The position numbers were made by a program, and so were the translations under genes. From positions 124,001 through 188,000 of the forward strand of contig NZ_LNSA01000003.1 of NCBI RefSeq assembly GCF_001468465.1: a stretch of 64,000 nt of DNA. Reading direction: 5' to 3'. The notes beneath the pieces are model-generated. The model was given only the letters and a program-made list of their open reading frames with translations. It did not search any database and was not told the DNA's origin. The DNA comes from Sphingopyxis sp. H115. GTDB lineage: Bacteria > Pseudomonadota > Alphaproteobacteria > Sphingomonadales > Sphingomonadaceae. Shown in pieces: positions 1-9,224 of the stretch (the stretch's first letter is position 1; each line of letters begins with the position of its first letter).

Positions 1-281
1 CGGATCGATATCGCCTTGTCCGATCCGAACTGCTGGATCGTCGCCTCGCCAAGGCCGATGTCGCCAACCTTTTCGCGAATTTCGTCGATCGGCGGCATGT
101 CCTGGGTGAATTCCACGCGGACCGACTGGCCGCCGACAAAGTCGACGCCTAGGTTCAGGCCCTTCGTCGCGACCAGCGCGATCGACACCGCCACGAGGAA
201 AAAGCTCATGAACGAGGCCCATTTCCGCCAGCGCAGGAAATCGATGTTGGTGTTGTCGGGGACGAGTTTCAGCAAGCGCAT
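1..281 (-). CDS. secF: Protein translocase subunit SecF (C-terminus beyond window)
   Basis: Inner-membrane subunit of SecDF, which uses the proton-motive force to help pull proteins out of the SecYEG channel. Only the first 93 residues are present; the gene continues past the left edge. A membrane helix lies at about residues 22-40, followed by the family signature LGVDFVGG at 44-51 and the start of the periplasmic domain. The ATG lies 12 nt after the secD stop and is preceded by AAGGGAG, so it is the third gene of yajC-secD-secF. Identification rests on the signature and the operon order, both of which are clear. Confidence 0.95.
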   Translation of the reverse strand, partial: MRLLKLVPDNTNIDFLRWRKWASFMSFFLVAVSIALVATKGLNLGVDFVGGQSVRVEFTQDMPPIDEIREKVGDIGLGEATIQQFGSDKAISI

Positions 282-293
282 CGTTCCGCTCCC

Positions 294-1907
294 TTAAATG
301 TTGATCGTCGTCGGGCGCTTGGTCCGCAGCCAATGGGCGACGAACATGCGCGTGACGGTAACGGCGGTGAAGACGCTGGTGACGATGCCGATGGTCAGGA
401 CCACAGCAAAGCCCTTGATCGGGCCCGACCCGAACCAGAACATCAGCGCCGCCGCGATGACGTTGGTGACGTTGGCGTCGAAAATCGCGCGGCTCGCTTC
501 GGTATAGCCCAGTTCGATCGCCTGAAACACCTTGCGCCCGCGCGCGAGTTCCTCGCGTATGCGTTCGTTGATCAGCACGTTCGCATCGACGGCGGCACCG
601 ATCGTCAGCACGAAACCGGCGATACCCGGCAGCGTCAGCGTCGCGTTGAATGCCGCCATGATCGCAATGATCAGGAAGACGTTGAAGACCAGCGCGACAC
701 AGGCATAGACCCCGAACCGCCCGTAAACGACGAGCATGAGCACAAGCACCGACACCGTCGCAATGATGCCCGCGATCGCGCCCTTGCGGATCGAGTCGGC
801 GCCGAGTTCGGGCGTCACCGTACGTTCCTCGACGACGGTCATCTTCACCGGCAGCGCGCCCGAGCGGAGCGAAATAGCCAGAGCGTTGGCGCTCGCGACG
901 CTGAAGCTGCCCGAAATCTGCGCGCTGCCGCCCAGGATCGGCTCATTGATCGACGGGGCCGACAGCACCTTGCCGTCGAGCACCATCGCAAAGCGCTTGC
1001 CGACATTCTGCGCCGTCACCTTCGCAAAGGTGCTCGACCCACCCGAATCGAAGCGGATCGAAACGACCGGCTGGTTGTTCTGCGGGTCATAGCTTTGCTG
1101 GGCGTTGATCAGCTGTTCGCCGCTGATCATCACCTGGCGGCGCAGCACTTCGAACGCCGCACCATTGCCTTCGCCCTCAGCATAGGGGACGATTTCGCTG
1201 CCAACCGGCACGCGGCCAGCGGCGGCTTCGTTCGGGTCGGCGTTGGTATCGACCATGCGGAACTCGAGCCGCGCGGTCTTGCCGATCAGTTCCTTGAGCG
1301 CGGCCGGGTCCTGAAGCCCCGGAACCTGCACGACGATACGATCGGTGCCTTCGCGAATGATCGTCGGCTCGCGGGTGCCGAGATCGTCGACGCGCTTCGC
1401 GATGATATCGCGCGCGGTGTCCATCGCATTTGCCACGGCCTGCGTCTGTCCCGCGCTCGTCGGCGTCATCACGATCCGGGTCACGTCGATGACGTCGATG
1501 CTCCAGTCGCGCTGGCCGGTTAGGCCGGCGCCCTGCGTTTCGCTAAACAGCCGCTCGCGCGCTTCGTCGAGCTTCGCCTGATCGCGCACGAGGAAGCTGA
1601 TCTTGCCGCCTGCGTTCGACAGTTCGCCGATCGCGATATCGTCGTCAGGCCCGCGCTCGCCGCGCATCGCGGTACGCACGGTCTTTTCCATGTTGGTCAG
1701 CTGGGTCTTGCGAAGGTCGGCGACGTCGGCCTCGAGCAGCAGGTGGCTGCCGCCCGCAAGGTCGAGGCCCAGGTTGACCTTCGCCTGCGTGAACGAAGGC
1801 AGGCTGTCGCGCGTTTTTTCGGGAAGGAAGCTGGGAATGGAAAAGAGGATACCGAGCAGCAGGATGATGCTGATGCCGATGGTCTTCCAGCGCGGGAAAT
1901 CGAGCAT
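294..1907 (-). CDS. secD: Protein translocase subunit SecD
   Basis: Large membrane subunit of the SecDF export motor. The protein has 537 residues, normal for alphaproteobacteria. One N-terminal helix (about 8-27) is followed by NLGLDLAGG at 45-53. A long periplasmic domain comes next, then a C-terminal block of five membrane helices (roughly 375-525) that contains the conserved AAVDANVLINERIREEL stretch. It lies between yajC (54 nt upstream) and secF (12 nt downstream) on the same strand, the standard bacterial order. SecD family and position agree, so the call is secure. Confidence 0.97.
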   Translation of the reverse strand: MLDFPRWKTIGISIILLLGILFSIPSFLPEKTRDSLPSFTQAKVNLGLDLAGGSHLLLEADVADLRKTQLTNMEKTVRTAMRGERGPDDDIAIGELSNAGGKISFLVRDQAKLDEARERLFSETQGAGLTGQRDWSIDVIDVTRIVMTPTSAGQTQAVANAMDTARDIIAKRVDDLGTREPTIIREGTDRIVVQVPGLQDPAALKELIGKTARLEFRMVDTNADPNEAAAGRVPVGSEIVPYAEGEGNGAAFEVLRRQVMISGEQLINAQQSYDPQNNQPVVSIRFDSGGSSTFAKVTAQNVGKRFAMVLDGKVLSAPSINEPILGGSAQISGSFSVASANALAISLRSGALPVKMTVVEERTVTPELGADSIRKGAIAGIIATVSVLVLMLVVYGRFGVYACVALVFNVFLIIAIMAAFNATLTLPGIAGFVLTIGAAVDANVLINERIREELARGRKVFQAIELGYTEASRAIFDANVTNVIAAALMFWFGSGPIKGFAVVLTIGIVTSVFTAVTVTRMFVAHWLRTKRPTTINI

Positions 1908-1961
1908 GGTCTAGAGTCCGATTGCAAGAGCGGGACCGCGCGGGACGCGGACCCCGCCGCG

Positions 1962-2291
1962 TCAGTCGTTGGCGGGCTTGCCGCCGGGTTGCATAACGTC
2001 GGCCAGGGTCGACTTCACGACCTTGATCTTCACGCCCTGCGCAATTTCGACATCGACGAAATCGTCATCGACCCGGGTCACCTTGCCGACGATACCGCCG
2101 CCGGTGACGACCTGGTCGCGCGGCTTCACCGCCGCAACCTTGGTGCGATGTTCCTTCGCGCGCACCTGCTGCGGGCGAATCAGGAAGAACCAGAAAACCG
2201 CGAAAATCAAAAGATAGGGCACCAGCATCAAAAGGCCGGCGGTTCCGCCGCCCGATCCGGCAGCCTGGGCCAGAAGCAATTGCATCGACAT
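1962..2291 (-). CDS. yajC: Preprotein translocase subunit YajC
   Basis: Small single-pass inner-membrane protein that associates with SecDF. It has 109 residues. A short periplasmic N-terminus (MSMQLLLAQAAG) is followed by one helix (about 18-41) ending in the YajC hallmark LIRPQQ, then a cytoplasmic domain with VVTGGGIVGKV. Two in-frame ATGs, at 2291 and 2285, are possible starts; I use the first. An upstream in-frame extension is rejected because it would put a polar segment before the membrane helix. It heads the yajC-secD-secF operon. Confidence 0.95.
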   Translation of the reverse strand: MSMQLLLAQAAGSGGGTAGLLMLVPYLLIFAVFWFFLIRPQQVRAKEHRTKVAAVKPRDQVVTGGGIVGKVTRVDDDFVDVEIAQGVKIKVVKSTLADVMQPGGKPAND

Positions 2292-2548
2292 GGGTGAAAA
2301 GACTTTCTGTTTGCAGCATTGCCCGTTCCCCACGGAACCGGCACGCAAATATGGCGCGGCGCCTATCACGCAGGGGACTTGCGCGCAACCGGTCGTGCGC
2401 GCCCCTCCTCCTTCGCAAGCGCGGCCGAAATGGGAAGGATCGCAGCCGGATCAAGGTCGCAACGTCCAACTTCGTCGCAACCCCGCCATCGCTGCTTGCA
2501 TCGGGTGCCAAGGCGCGCTAGGGGCCTCGCCTGCCCAATCGGGCCGGT

Positions 2549-2625
2549 CGGGACGTAGCGCAGCCTGGTAGCGCATCACACTGGGGGTGTGGGGGTCGGA
2601 GGTTCGAATCCTCTCGTCCCGACCA
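2549..2625 (+). tRNA. tRNA-Pro (anticodon GGG)
   Basis: A complete 77-nt cloverleaf reads from the sequence. The acceptor stem CGGGACG pairs with CGTCCCG, the D-arm contains AGCCTGGTA, the anticodon stem TCACA/TGTGG closes the loop CTGGGGG (anticodon GGG), and the T-arm carries GGTTCGAATCC. The 3' CCA is encoded. The C1 start and the anticodon identify a proline tRNA reading CCC/CCU. A weak 6-bp hairpin (ACCGCT/AGCGGT, 2632-2648) follows immediately. The TauE gene downstream starts 45 nt later. Confidence 0.97.
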
Positions 2626-2670
2626 ATTTCTACCGCTCGCGAAGCGGTCCACACGGAAAGCGCTGGATCA

Positions 2671-3414
2671 ATGCAGGCAAGCGTGCTGATCGTCGTTGCC
2701 GCTTTCCTCACTTCCATTCTTTCGGGCCTGTTCGGCATGGCGGGCGGTATCGTCCTGATGGGCGTTCTCACCTGGCTGCTGCCGGCTGCGGTCGCGCTTG
2801 CGCTCCACGGGGTCATTCAGTTCGCTTCGAACAGCTGGCGTTTCCTGCTCCACCGCCGCCATGTCGTCTGGCCGGTACTGCTGTGGTTCGGCCTCGGCTC
2901 GGCGGGGTCGCTCGTCTTCTTTTCCGCCGTCCTGTTCCAGCCGACGAAATTCCTCGTCTTCCTCGGCCTCGGGCTGACGCCCATCCTTGTCTGGTTGCCC
3001 GAACGCTGGCTCAGGCTCGATGCCGCGAACCGCTGGCACGCGCTCGTCGGCGGCTTTATCTCCAACGGCATCTCGCTGATGTCAGGCGTCTCGGGGCCGG
3101 TGACCGACCTGCTGTTCATCCGAACGGACATGACCCGGCATCAGGTCGTCGCGACCAAGGCGGTGATGCAGGCGATGGGCCATGCATCGAAAATCCTCGT
3201 CTACGGCGCGCTGCTTCTGGGCACGGCAGCGCGCGAGGCGATCACATTGCCGGCGACGCTCGCCGCCATCGCGGCATCGATGGCGGGCATCATGGTGGGC
3301 GGCCGCCTGCTCGACCGCATCAGCGAGGCGCATTTCCGCCGCAGCCGCCGCTGGCTCGTCACGATCGTCGGCGCAGCCTTCCTCGTCCAGGCGATTCGAA
3401 TCGCCTTCGGTTAA
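2671..3414 (+). CDS. TauE/SafE-family membrane permease
   Basis: Predicted inner-membrane transporter of the sulfite/anion exporter (TauE/SafE) family, 247 residues. About seven to eight hydrophobic segments are visible. The first holds the typical glycine-rich helix with SGLFGMAGG, and the second repeat has the related SGVSGPVTDLLFI stretch. Substrate is unknown; family members move sulfite, sulfonates or other small anions. ATG at 2671 is preferred because GGAAAG lies 11 nt upstream and because a longer reading frame would run back into the tRNA. No co-transcribed partner is apparent. It converges on the EF-hand gene. Confidence 0.85.
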   Translation: MQASVLIVVAAFLTSILSGLFGMAGGIVLMGVLTWLLPAAVALALHGVIQFASNSWRFLLHRRHVVWPVLLWFGLGSAGSLVFFSAVLFQPTKFLVFLGLGLTPILVWLPERWLRLDAANRWHALVGGFISNGISLMSGVSGPVTDLLFIRTDMTRHQVVATKAVMQAMGHASKILVYGALLLGTAAREAITLPATLAAIAASMAGIMVGGRLLDRISEAHFRRSRRWLVTIVGAAFLVQAIRIAFG

Positions 3415-3427
3415 TGCGGCGAAAATT

Positions 3428-3456
3428 CGCGGCCGGGCCCGTCCAGCCCGGCCGCG
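3428..3456. terminator. Hairpin between convergent genes, candidate bidirectional terminator
   Basis: Perfect 11-bp inverted repeat CGCGGCCGGGC (3428-3438) / GCCCGGCCGCG (3446-3456) with a 7-nt loop, between the convergent TauE and EF-hand stops. On the minus strand it is followed by a weak T-run (AATTTTC). The plus strand has no T-run, so termination in that direction is only inferred. Confidence 0.5.
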
Positions 3457-3463
3457 TCCCCGG

Positions 3464-3775
3464 TTACTCCGCCGCTTCCGCTGTGGCCCGCGCCTTGCGC
3501 ATCGCCGCCAGTTCGGACTTGTCGAGCGCGCCGTCGCCATTGGCATCGGCGCGCTTGATGAAAGCGTCGATCTTCTCGGGGCTTTTCAGGGTCGCGTCGC
3601 CGCGTCGCTCGGCCCGCATCTCCATCATCTTGGTAACTTCGGCCTTGTCCAGCTTGCCGTCGCCATTGGCATCGACCATCGCGAACATGCGTCCGCCGTC
3701 CTTTGGCTGCTGTGCCGCAGCGAGCGTCGGAATCGAAAGCGCGACCGCGGCGGCAATCAAAATTTCAGTCTTCAC
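3464..3775 (-). CDS. Secreted EF-hand protein
   Basis: Small calcium-binding protein of 103 residues with a signal peptide (about 1-21, ending AAAQ). Two canonical EF-hand loops are seen: DANGDGKLDKAE (35-46) and DANGDGALDKSE (77-88). Both keep the acidic residues at loop positions 1, 3, 5 and 12. It is probably periplasmic. The start is a GTG at 3775, preceded by AGAGGACAG and giving a proper signal peptide; no ATG in frame does this. Calcium binding is very likely from the loops, but the role is unknown. It stands alone between converging and co-directional neighbours. Confidence 0.85.
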   Translation of the reverse strand: MKTEILIAAAVALSIPTLAAAQQPKDGGRMFAMVDANGDGKLDKAEVTKMMEMRAERRGDATLKSPEKIDAFIKRADANGDGALDKSELAAMRKARATAEAAE

Positions 3776-3869
3776 ATCCTGTCCTCTCAAATGATTCGGC
3801 GAGGTCGCCGGGCACCCCGACGCGGACATGGCGGCGCGATGTCGCAAAATTATCCCAATATAAGGAGCG

Positions 3870-4847
3870 TCACGGCCGCAGCACGACCTTCCCCACCACC
3901 TCGCGGCGCTCGAGCATTGCAAAGCCCTCGCACCAGTCGGCAAGGTCGAGCGCGGCATGGACGTGCGGCCGGATCCTGCCAGCCGCCGCCAGCGCGTCGA
4001 TCGCCGCGACATTCTCCACGCCGCGCGCGGGAAAGCGCCGGCCATATTCGCCCGCGCGGACCCCGACGACCGAAAAGCCCTTGATCAGCGGCATGTTCAC
4101 CGAGACTTCGGGAATCCGACCCGAGGCAAAGCCGACGACAAGCAAGCGTCCCCCGAACGCGATGCAGCGCGTCGATTCGTCGAAGATATCGCCGCCGACC
4201 GGGTCGAAGATGACGTCGACGCCCTTGCCGCCGGTCAGCGCCTTCACCTCTTCGCGGAACCCCGGTCCGGCCGCGATCACCGCGTCGGGTCCATAAAGCC
4301 GCGCGAGCGCCGCGCGCTTTTCCGCGCTGCTCGCCGCCGCGATCACGCGCGCGCCCAGCGCTTTCGCCAGGTCGACCGTTGCCAGCCCGACGCCGCCCGC
4401 CGCGCCATGGACCAGCAGCCACTCGCCGGGCTCGATCCGCGCGCAGCGGACGAGCGCGACATAGGCGGTGAGGTAGGCCACGGGATAAGCCGCCGCCTCG
4501 TCCCAGCCCAGCGCGTCGGGTTTTGCGCGCAACGCGCTCACGGGAACCACCGTATATTCGGCCATCGCGCCGAAGCGATTGCCGCCGACCACGGCGTCGC
4601 CCCCGGTCCAGCCCGCCACCCCTTCGCCCAACGCATCGACCTCGCCGGCAAACTCCAGCCCCGACACGAACGGAAGATCGGGCTTCAGCTGATAGCTGCC
4701 CGACGTCATCAACAGGTCGGGGAAGTTCACCGCCGCCGCCCGCACGCGCACGCGGACCTCGCCGGGACCGGGCACCGGCACCGCCAGATCGGCGAGTCCC
4801 GCGCCGGCATGGTCGGCGAGCAATTCACGCACCTGCAAAGCCCGCAT
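3870..4847 (-). CDS. NADPH:quinone oxidoreductase family protein (MDR superfamily)
   Basis: Cytoplasmic medium-chain dehydrogenase/reductase of 325 residues. The GroES-like N-terminal domain contains NFPDLLMTSG and GLEFAGEV (63-70). The Rossmann domain contains HGAAGGVGLAT (147-157), typical for NADP(H) binding. No structural or catalytic zinc cysteine cluster is seen, consistent with the quinone oxidoreductase branch. It probably reduces quinones or alpha,beta-unsaturated carbonyls, but the substrate cannot be read from sequence. It is a single gene, 72 nt from the divergently transcribed muramidase gene. Confidence 0.88.
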   Translation of the reverse strand: MRALQVRELLADHAGAGLADLAVPVPGPGEVRVRVRAAAVNFPDLLMTSGSYQLKPDLPFVSGLEFAGEVDALGEGVAGWTGGDAVVGGNRFGAMAEYTVVPVSALRAKPDALGWDEAAAYPVAYLTAYVALVRCARIEPGEWLLVHGAAGGVGLATVDLAKALGARVIAAASSAEKRAALARLYGPDAVIAAGPGFREEVKALTGGKGVDVIFDPVGGDIFDESTRCIAFGGRLLVVGFASGRIPEVSVNMPLIKGFSVVGVRAGEYGRRFPARGVENVAAIDALAAAGRIRPHVHAALDLADWCEGFAMLERREVVGKVVLRP

Positions 4848-4919
4848 GGTGAAAAGCCTTTCCTACAATATTCCAATATGGTTCGTTTTGCTCGACCAAC
4901 CAACCAGAAGGAGCGAATC

Positions 4920-5489
4920 ATGCCAAGACCCGACCCCCTCGCCAGCGACGCCGACGCGTTGATCGACACCGTCATCGACCGCGAAGGCCGATATGTAAAC
5001 CACCCCGCCGACCGCGGCGGCCCGACCTGCTGGGGCATCACCGAAGCCGTCGCGCGCGCGCAGGGTTATGCGGGCGATATGCGCGACCTGCCCCGCGCCG
5101 AGGCGTCATCGATCTATCGCCGCCTCTATTGGCTGCGTCCGGGGTTCGACCGTGTCGCGCTGCGCGCACCGAAAATCGCAGCGGAACTCTTCGACACCGG
5201 CGTCAACATGGGGGCAGAAACCGCCACCGGCTTCCTCCAGCGCGCGCTTAATGCGCTCAACCGCGCAGCGCGCGACTATCCCGACATCGCCGTCGATCGC
5301 GACATCGGCCCGCGCACCCTGTCGGCCCTCGACGCTTTTCTGAAAGCGCGCGGCAAGGGCGGAGAAACTGTCCTCCTTCGCGCGATGGAAGCGCTGCAGG
5401 GCGAGCGCTACATCGCGCTCGCCGAACGCCGCCCGAGCCAGGAGGCCTTCCTCTACGGCTGGCTCGCCAATCGCATCGGCCCGGACTGA
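4920..5489 (+). CDS. Glycoside hydrolase family 108 muramidase (endolysin-like)
   Basis: Predicted N-acetylmuramidase of 189 residues that cleaves the peptidoglycan glycan chain. The GH108 signature is present at 22-41: catalytic Glu22, then GRYVNHPADRGG and TCWGIT. A C-terminal peptidoglycan-binding-type region (about 95-185) completes the usual two-part layout. There is no signal peptide, so release needs a holin, and a holin gene follows 61 nt later. A strong Shine-Dalgarno (AGAAGGAG, 4907-4914) fixes the start. The pair resembles phage or gene-transfer-agent lysis modules but has no phage genes around it. Confidence 0.9.
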   Translation: MPRPDPLASDADALIDTVIDREGRYVNHPADRGGPTCWGITEAVARAQGYAGDMRDLPRAEASSIYRRLYWLRPGFDRVALRAPKIAAELFDTGVNMGAETATGFLQRALNALNRAARDYPDIAVDRDIGPRTLSALDAFLKARGKGGETVLLRAMEALQGERYIALAERRPSQEAFLYGWLANRIGPD

Positions 5490-5550
5490 CGCGGCAGGCG
5501 CCGCCGCGAGGCTGACCTTTACTGAACTTTGACCACGCAGGAGCACCCGA

Positions 5551-5964
5551 ATGAGCATTATCGAAGGCCTGATCGGCCCCGTCGCCAAGCTGATCGACAA
5601 GATCATCCCCGACCCCGAAGCGCGCGACCGCGCCAAGCTCGAACTGCTCAAGATGGAAGGCAGTCAGGAAATGGAGGCGATCCGCACCCGCATGACCGCG
5701 ATCGTCGCCGAGGCGAACAGCACCGACCCCTGGACCAGCCGCGCGCGCCCGAGCTTCCTCTATGTCATGTACGCGCTCTTGCTCTGGGCGATCCCGATGG
5801 GCCTGATCGCCGCCGCTCGGCCAGAAATGGCAAAGGGGATTGCAGAAGGCATGAATGCCTATCTCGCGGGCATCCCCGAACCGCTCTACGCGCTCTTCGG
5901 AACGGGCTATCTGGGCTATACCGCCGCGCGGGCGTGGGGAAAGGCAAAGGGGGTCGAGGGCTGA
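5551..5964 (+). CDS. Holin of the GTA 3TM type
   Basis: Small membrane protein of 137 residues resembling the three-helix holins of alphaproteobacterial gene transfer agents. An amphipathic N-terminal segment (IEGLIGPVAKLIDKIIPDP) is followed by a charged helix. Hydrophobic stretches then run at about 69-88 (SFLYVMYALLLWAIPMGLIA) and 106-126, with a proline-containing turn between. Its role would be to open the inner membrane so the preceding muramidase reaches the wall. The start is supported by CAGGAG 9 nt upstream. Family assignment rests on overall pattern and on pairing with GH108. Confidence 0.8.
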   Translation: MSIIEGLIGPVAKLIDKIIPDPEARDRAKLELLKMEGSQEMEAIRTRMTAIVAEANSTDPWTSRARPSFLYVMYALLLWAIPMGLIAAARPEMAKGIAEGMNAYLAGIPEPLYALFGTGYLGYTAARAWGKAKGVEG

Positions 5965-5972
5965 GCGCATAT

Positions 5973-6029
5973 GGGAACCCCGGCGAAAGCCGGGGTCCTA
6001 CAGATGGGCCCCGGCTTTCGCCGGGGTTC
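5973..6029. repeat. REP-like inverted pair, copy 1
   Basis: Two facing copies of an 18-mer palindrome (CCCCGGCGAAAGCCGGGG, then CCCCGGCTTTCGCCGGGG) separated by about 12 nt. They fill the space between the converging holin and SRPBCC genes. The same core recurs at about 35.4, 47.0 and 50.6 kb. It can form a long hairpin and may act as a bidirectional terminator. It belongs to a dispersed intergenic repeat family. Confidence 0.85.
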
Positions 6030-6030
6030 A

Positions 6031-6507
6031 CTACGCTTCCACCACCGCCGCCAAATTCGCCAGCGACGAATTCAATCCCGCCACATGATCCTTCGCCGAT
6101 ATCCCCGGTGGCACGTGATGCGCGTCGATCGTGACCAGCGTGCCGCCGCCCTGCCGCGACAGATACCAGTGCATCGCCATTGTCCCGGAAAAGCGCGGGT
6201 CGTCGGACTCGAATTCGACCTCCCACACGATCAGCCGCCCGTCATCGAGCGTCGGGATATAGACCTCCACGACATCGCTTTCGTCATCGCTCTTGGTCTC
6301 GACATCGGCGTCGTCGAACGTCAGCCGCATCAGGAAGCCACCCCCGGCGCTCAAATCGACATGCTCGAAGCTGCCCGTCGCACCCTCGGGCGGCAACCAG
6401 CGCGCCAGCTTGTCGGCGCTCGTGAAGGCCGCGAACACGTCGACCAGCGGCGCCGCGATCAGCCGCTCGGCATGATCGGTGCGCCGCGTTTTCTTCGTGG
6501 GTTTCAA
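6031..6507 (-). CDS. SRPBCC (AHSA1-like) domain protein
   Basis: Protein of 158 residues with the START/Bet v 1-like fold of the AHSA1 family. Features seen are [29 protein letters not shown] near the N-terminus, a central beta-rich section with IVWEVEFES, and a C-terminal helix ([18 protein letters not shown]). Such domains bind hydrophobic ligands or act as small stress-related proteins; the ligand is unknown. The only reasonable start is a TTG at 6507 that overlaps the alaS stop as TTGA, which implies translational coupling to alaS. No ATG in frame would preserve the N-terminal strand. Confidence 0.85.
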   Translation of the reverse strand: MKPTKKTRRTDHAERLIAAPLVDVFAAFTSADKLARWLPPEGATGSFEHVDLSAGGGFLMRLTFDDADVETKSDDESDVVEVYIPTLDDGRLIVWEVEFESDDPRFSGTMAMHWYLSRQGGGTLVTIDAHHVPPGISAKDHVAGLNSSLANLAAVVEA

Positions 6508-9161
6508 CCCAGCGCGGCCTTGACCGCGGCAACGGCGTCGTTCGCCGCGCCGCCGTTCGGGCCGCCGCCCTGCGCCATGTCGGGCCGCCCGCCGCCGCCC
6601 TGCCCGCCGAGCGCCACGACTGCGGCCTTGACCAGATCGACTGCGCTATGGCTGCCCGTCTTGTCGTCGGTCACCCCGACCGCGACCGATGCGCGCCCGT
6701 CGTTGACCGCGACGAGCATCGCAACGCCGCTGCCGACCTGTTTCTTCAGCCCGTCGACCGTCCCGCGCAATTCCTTGGGATCGAGCCCGTCCACGACCTG
6801 TGCCAGGAACGCGACATCGCCGACCTGCTCGATCGCCGGCCCGGCCGCTGCACCGCCGGCGCCGCCCCCAGAACCGCCAAGGGCCAAGGCCTTTTTCGCG
6901 TCGGCAAGCTCGCGCTCGGCCTTCTTGAGCTGCTCGGCGAGCGCCGCAACGCGCGCTGGAACATCGTCGGGCGAGGTCTTGAGCGCCGCGGCGGCCGCCT
7001 TCAGCGCCTCGTCGCGGCCATTGAGCCACTGGCGCGCCGCCTCGCCGGTCAGCGCCTCGATGCGCCGCACGCCCGAGGAAACCGCGCTCTCGCCAACGAT
7101 CTTGAACAGGGCGATATCGCCCAATGCGCGGACGTGCGTCCCACCACAAAGCTCGACCGAATATGATTTGTCGTCGGCGGCACCCATGCTGAGCACGCGC
7201 ACTTCGTCGCCATATTTCTCGCCGAACAGCGCCAACGCCCCCGCCGCGACCGCGTCGTCGGGCGTCATCAGCCGCGTCGACACCGCCTCGTTGCCGCGGA
7301 TCTGCGCATTCACATCGCTCTCGATCTCGGCAATCTCTTCGGCGGTCAGTGCCTTGGGATGCGAAAAGTCGAAGCGGAAGCGGTCTGCCGCGACCAGGCT
7401 GCCCTTTTGCGTCACATGCCCGCCGAGGCGATTGCGCAGCGCCGCGTGCAGCAGATGCGTCGCGCTGTGATTGGCGCGGATCCGGTCGCGGCGTTCGGCA
7501 TCGACGGTGAGTTGCACCGTGTCGCCGACCTTCAGCGTCCCGGCTTCGAGCTTCGCCTGATGCGTGTGCAGACGGCCGAGCGGCTTGCCCGTATCGCTGA
7601 CCGACGCCTTCGCGCCTTCCAGCGTCGCGATCGTCCCGGCGTCGCCCATCTGGCCGCCGCTCTCGCCATAGAAGGGCGTCTGGTTGGTCAACACGACGAT
7701 GTCGTCGCCCGCCTTCGCCTCGTCGACGGGCTTGCCGTCCTTCACCAGTCCGATCACGGTCGCCTCGCCCGCAGTCGAAGTGTAGCCCGTGAATTCGGTG
7801 CTGCCGTTGGTTTCGGCGAGGTCGAACCAGATTTCATCCGACGCCTTTTCGCCGCTGCCCTTCCACGCCGCGCGCGCCGCCGCCTTTTGCTGCGCCATTG
7901 CCGCGTCGAATCCCGCACGGTCGACCGCGATATCCTGCGTGCGCAGCGCGTCTTCGGTCAGGTCATAGGGGAAGCCGTAAGTGTCGTAGAGCTTGAATGC
8001 GACCTCACCCGCCAGCGTGTCGCCCTTACCCATGCCGACGGTGGCCTCGTCGAGCAGCCTCAGGCCCTTGTCGAGCGTCTGGCGGAACTTGGTCTCCTCG
8101 CGCTCGAGCGTCTCGGCGATCAGCGGTTGCGCGCGGATCAGCTCGGGATAGGCGGCGCCCATTTCGGCGGTCAGCGACGGCAGCAGCCGGTGCATCAGCG
8201 GATCCTTCGCGCCGAGCAGGTGCGCATGGCGCATCGCGCGGCGCATGATCCGGCGCAGCACATAACCACGGCCCTCGTTCGACGGCAGCACGCCATCGGC
8301 GACGAGGAAGCTCGAAGCGCGAAGGTGATCGGCGATCACGCGGTGGCTCGCCTGGGTTGCGCCTTCGGCGGGCACGCCCGTCAGGTCGACCGACGCCGCG
8401 ATCAGCGCCTTGAATGTGTCGGTGTCGTAATTGTCGTGGACGCCCTGCATCACCGCGGCGACGCGCTCGAGCCCCATGCCGGTGTCGATGCTCGGCCGCG
8501 GCAGGTCGACGCGCTCGCCGCCCGGCATTTGCTCATATTGCATGAACACCAGGTTCCAGATCTCGACGAAACGGTCGCCATCCTCTTCAGGCGAGCCCGG
8601 CGGGCCGCCCCAGATATGGTCGCCATGATCATAAAAGATTTCGCTGCACGGCCCGCACGGCCCGGTGTCGCCCATCGACCAGAAATTGTCGCTCGTCGCG
8701 ATGCGGATGATGCGCTCGTCGGGCAGGCCGGCGATCTTCTTCCACAGGTCGAACGCCTCGTCGTCGGTGTGATAGACGGTCGCCGTCAGCTTCTCGGGCG
8801 CAAGGCCCCAGGTCTTGGTGATCAACGTCCACGCATGATCGATCGCCTGTTCCTTGAAATAATCGCCGAAGGAAAAATTCCCCAGCATTTCAAAGAATGT
8901 ATGATGCCGCGCCGTATAGCCGACATTGTCGAGATCGTTATGCTTGCCCCCGGCGCGCACGCATTTCTGCGCCGACACGGCGGTGCTGTAGGGGCGCTTC
9001 TCAAGCCCGGTGAAGACATTCTTGAACGGCACCATCCCGGCGTTGACGAACATCAGCGTCGGGTCGTTGTACGGCACCAGCGGCGCCGACGGTTCGATAT
9101 GATGGCCCGCTCCCCCGAAATAGTCGAGGAACGAACGGCGAATGTCGTTGGTCGATGTCAT
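6504..9161 (-). CDS. alaS: Alanine--tRNA ligase
   Basis: Charges tRNA-Ala with alanine in the cytoplasm. The protein is full length at 885 residues. It has the class II catalytic core ([14 protein letters not shown] near the N-terminus, [23 protein letters not shown]), the editing domain with [12 protein letters not shown] and CGGTHV zinc ligands, and a glycine-rich C-terminal C-Ala domain. The stop overlaps the TTG start of the SRPBCC gene. Sixty-three nucleotides separate it from a secreted protein gene upstream on the same strand. Confidence 0.98.
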   Translation of the reverse strand: MTSTNDIRRSFLDYFGGAGHHIEPSAPLVPYNDPTLMFVNAGMVPFKNVFTGLEKRPYSTAVSAQKCVRAGGKHNDLDNVGYTARHHTFFEMLGNFSFGDYFKEQAIDHAWTLITKTWGLAPEKLTATVYHTDDEAFDLWKKIAGLPDERIIRIATSDNFWSMGDTGPCGPCSEIFYDHGDHIWGGPPGSPEEDGDRFVEIWNLVFMQYEQMPGGERVDLPRPSIDTGMGLERVAAVMQGVHDNYDTDTFKALIAASVDLTGVPAEGATQASHRVIADHLRASSFLVADGVLPSNEGRGYVLRRIMRRAMRHAHLLGAKDPLMHRLLPSLTAEMGAAYPELIRAQPLIAETLEREETKFRQTLDKGLRLLDEATVGMGKGDTLAGEVAFKLYDTYGFPYDLTEDALRTQDIAVDRAGFDAAMAQQKAAARAAWKGSGEKASDEIWFDLAETNGSTEFTGYTSTAGEATVIGLVKDGKPVDEAKAGDDIVVLTNQTPFYGESGGQMGDAGTIATLEGAKASVSDTGKPLGRLHTHQAKLEAGTLKVGDTVQLTVDAERRDRIRANHSATHLLHAALRNRLGGHVTQKGSLVAADRFRFDFSHPKALTAEEIAEIESDVNAQIRGNEAVSTRLMTPDDAVAAGALALFGEKYGDEVRVLSMGAADDKSYSVELCGGTHVRALGDIALFKIVGESAVSSGVRRIEALTGEAARQWLNGRDEALKAAAAALKTSPDDVPARVAALAEQLKKAERELADAKKALALGGSGGGAGGAAAGPAIEQVGDVAFLAQVVDGLDPKELRGTVDGLKKQVGSGVAMLVAVNDGRASVAVGVTDDKTGSHSAVDLVKAAVVALGGQGGGGRPDMAQGGGPNGGAANDAVAAVKAALG

Positions 9162-9224
9162 GCGCGCGATCTAGTGCGGAACGACGCGTTTCTCAAGCGC
9201 GATACGCGTTGGCCGTACTGCGTC

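Noticed and set aside
4920..5964. Full prophage
   Set aside because: Only the lysis pair is present; flanking genes are ordinary chromosomal genes.
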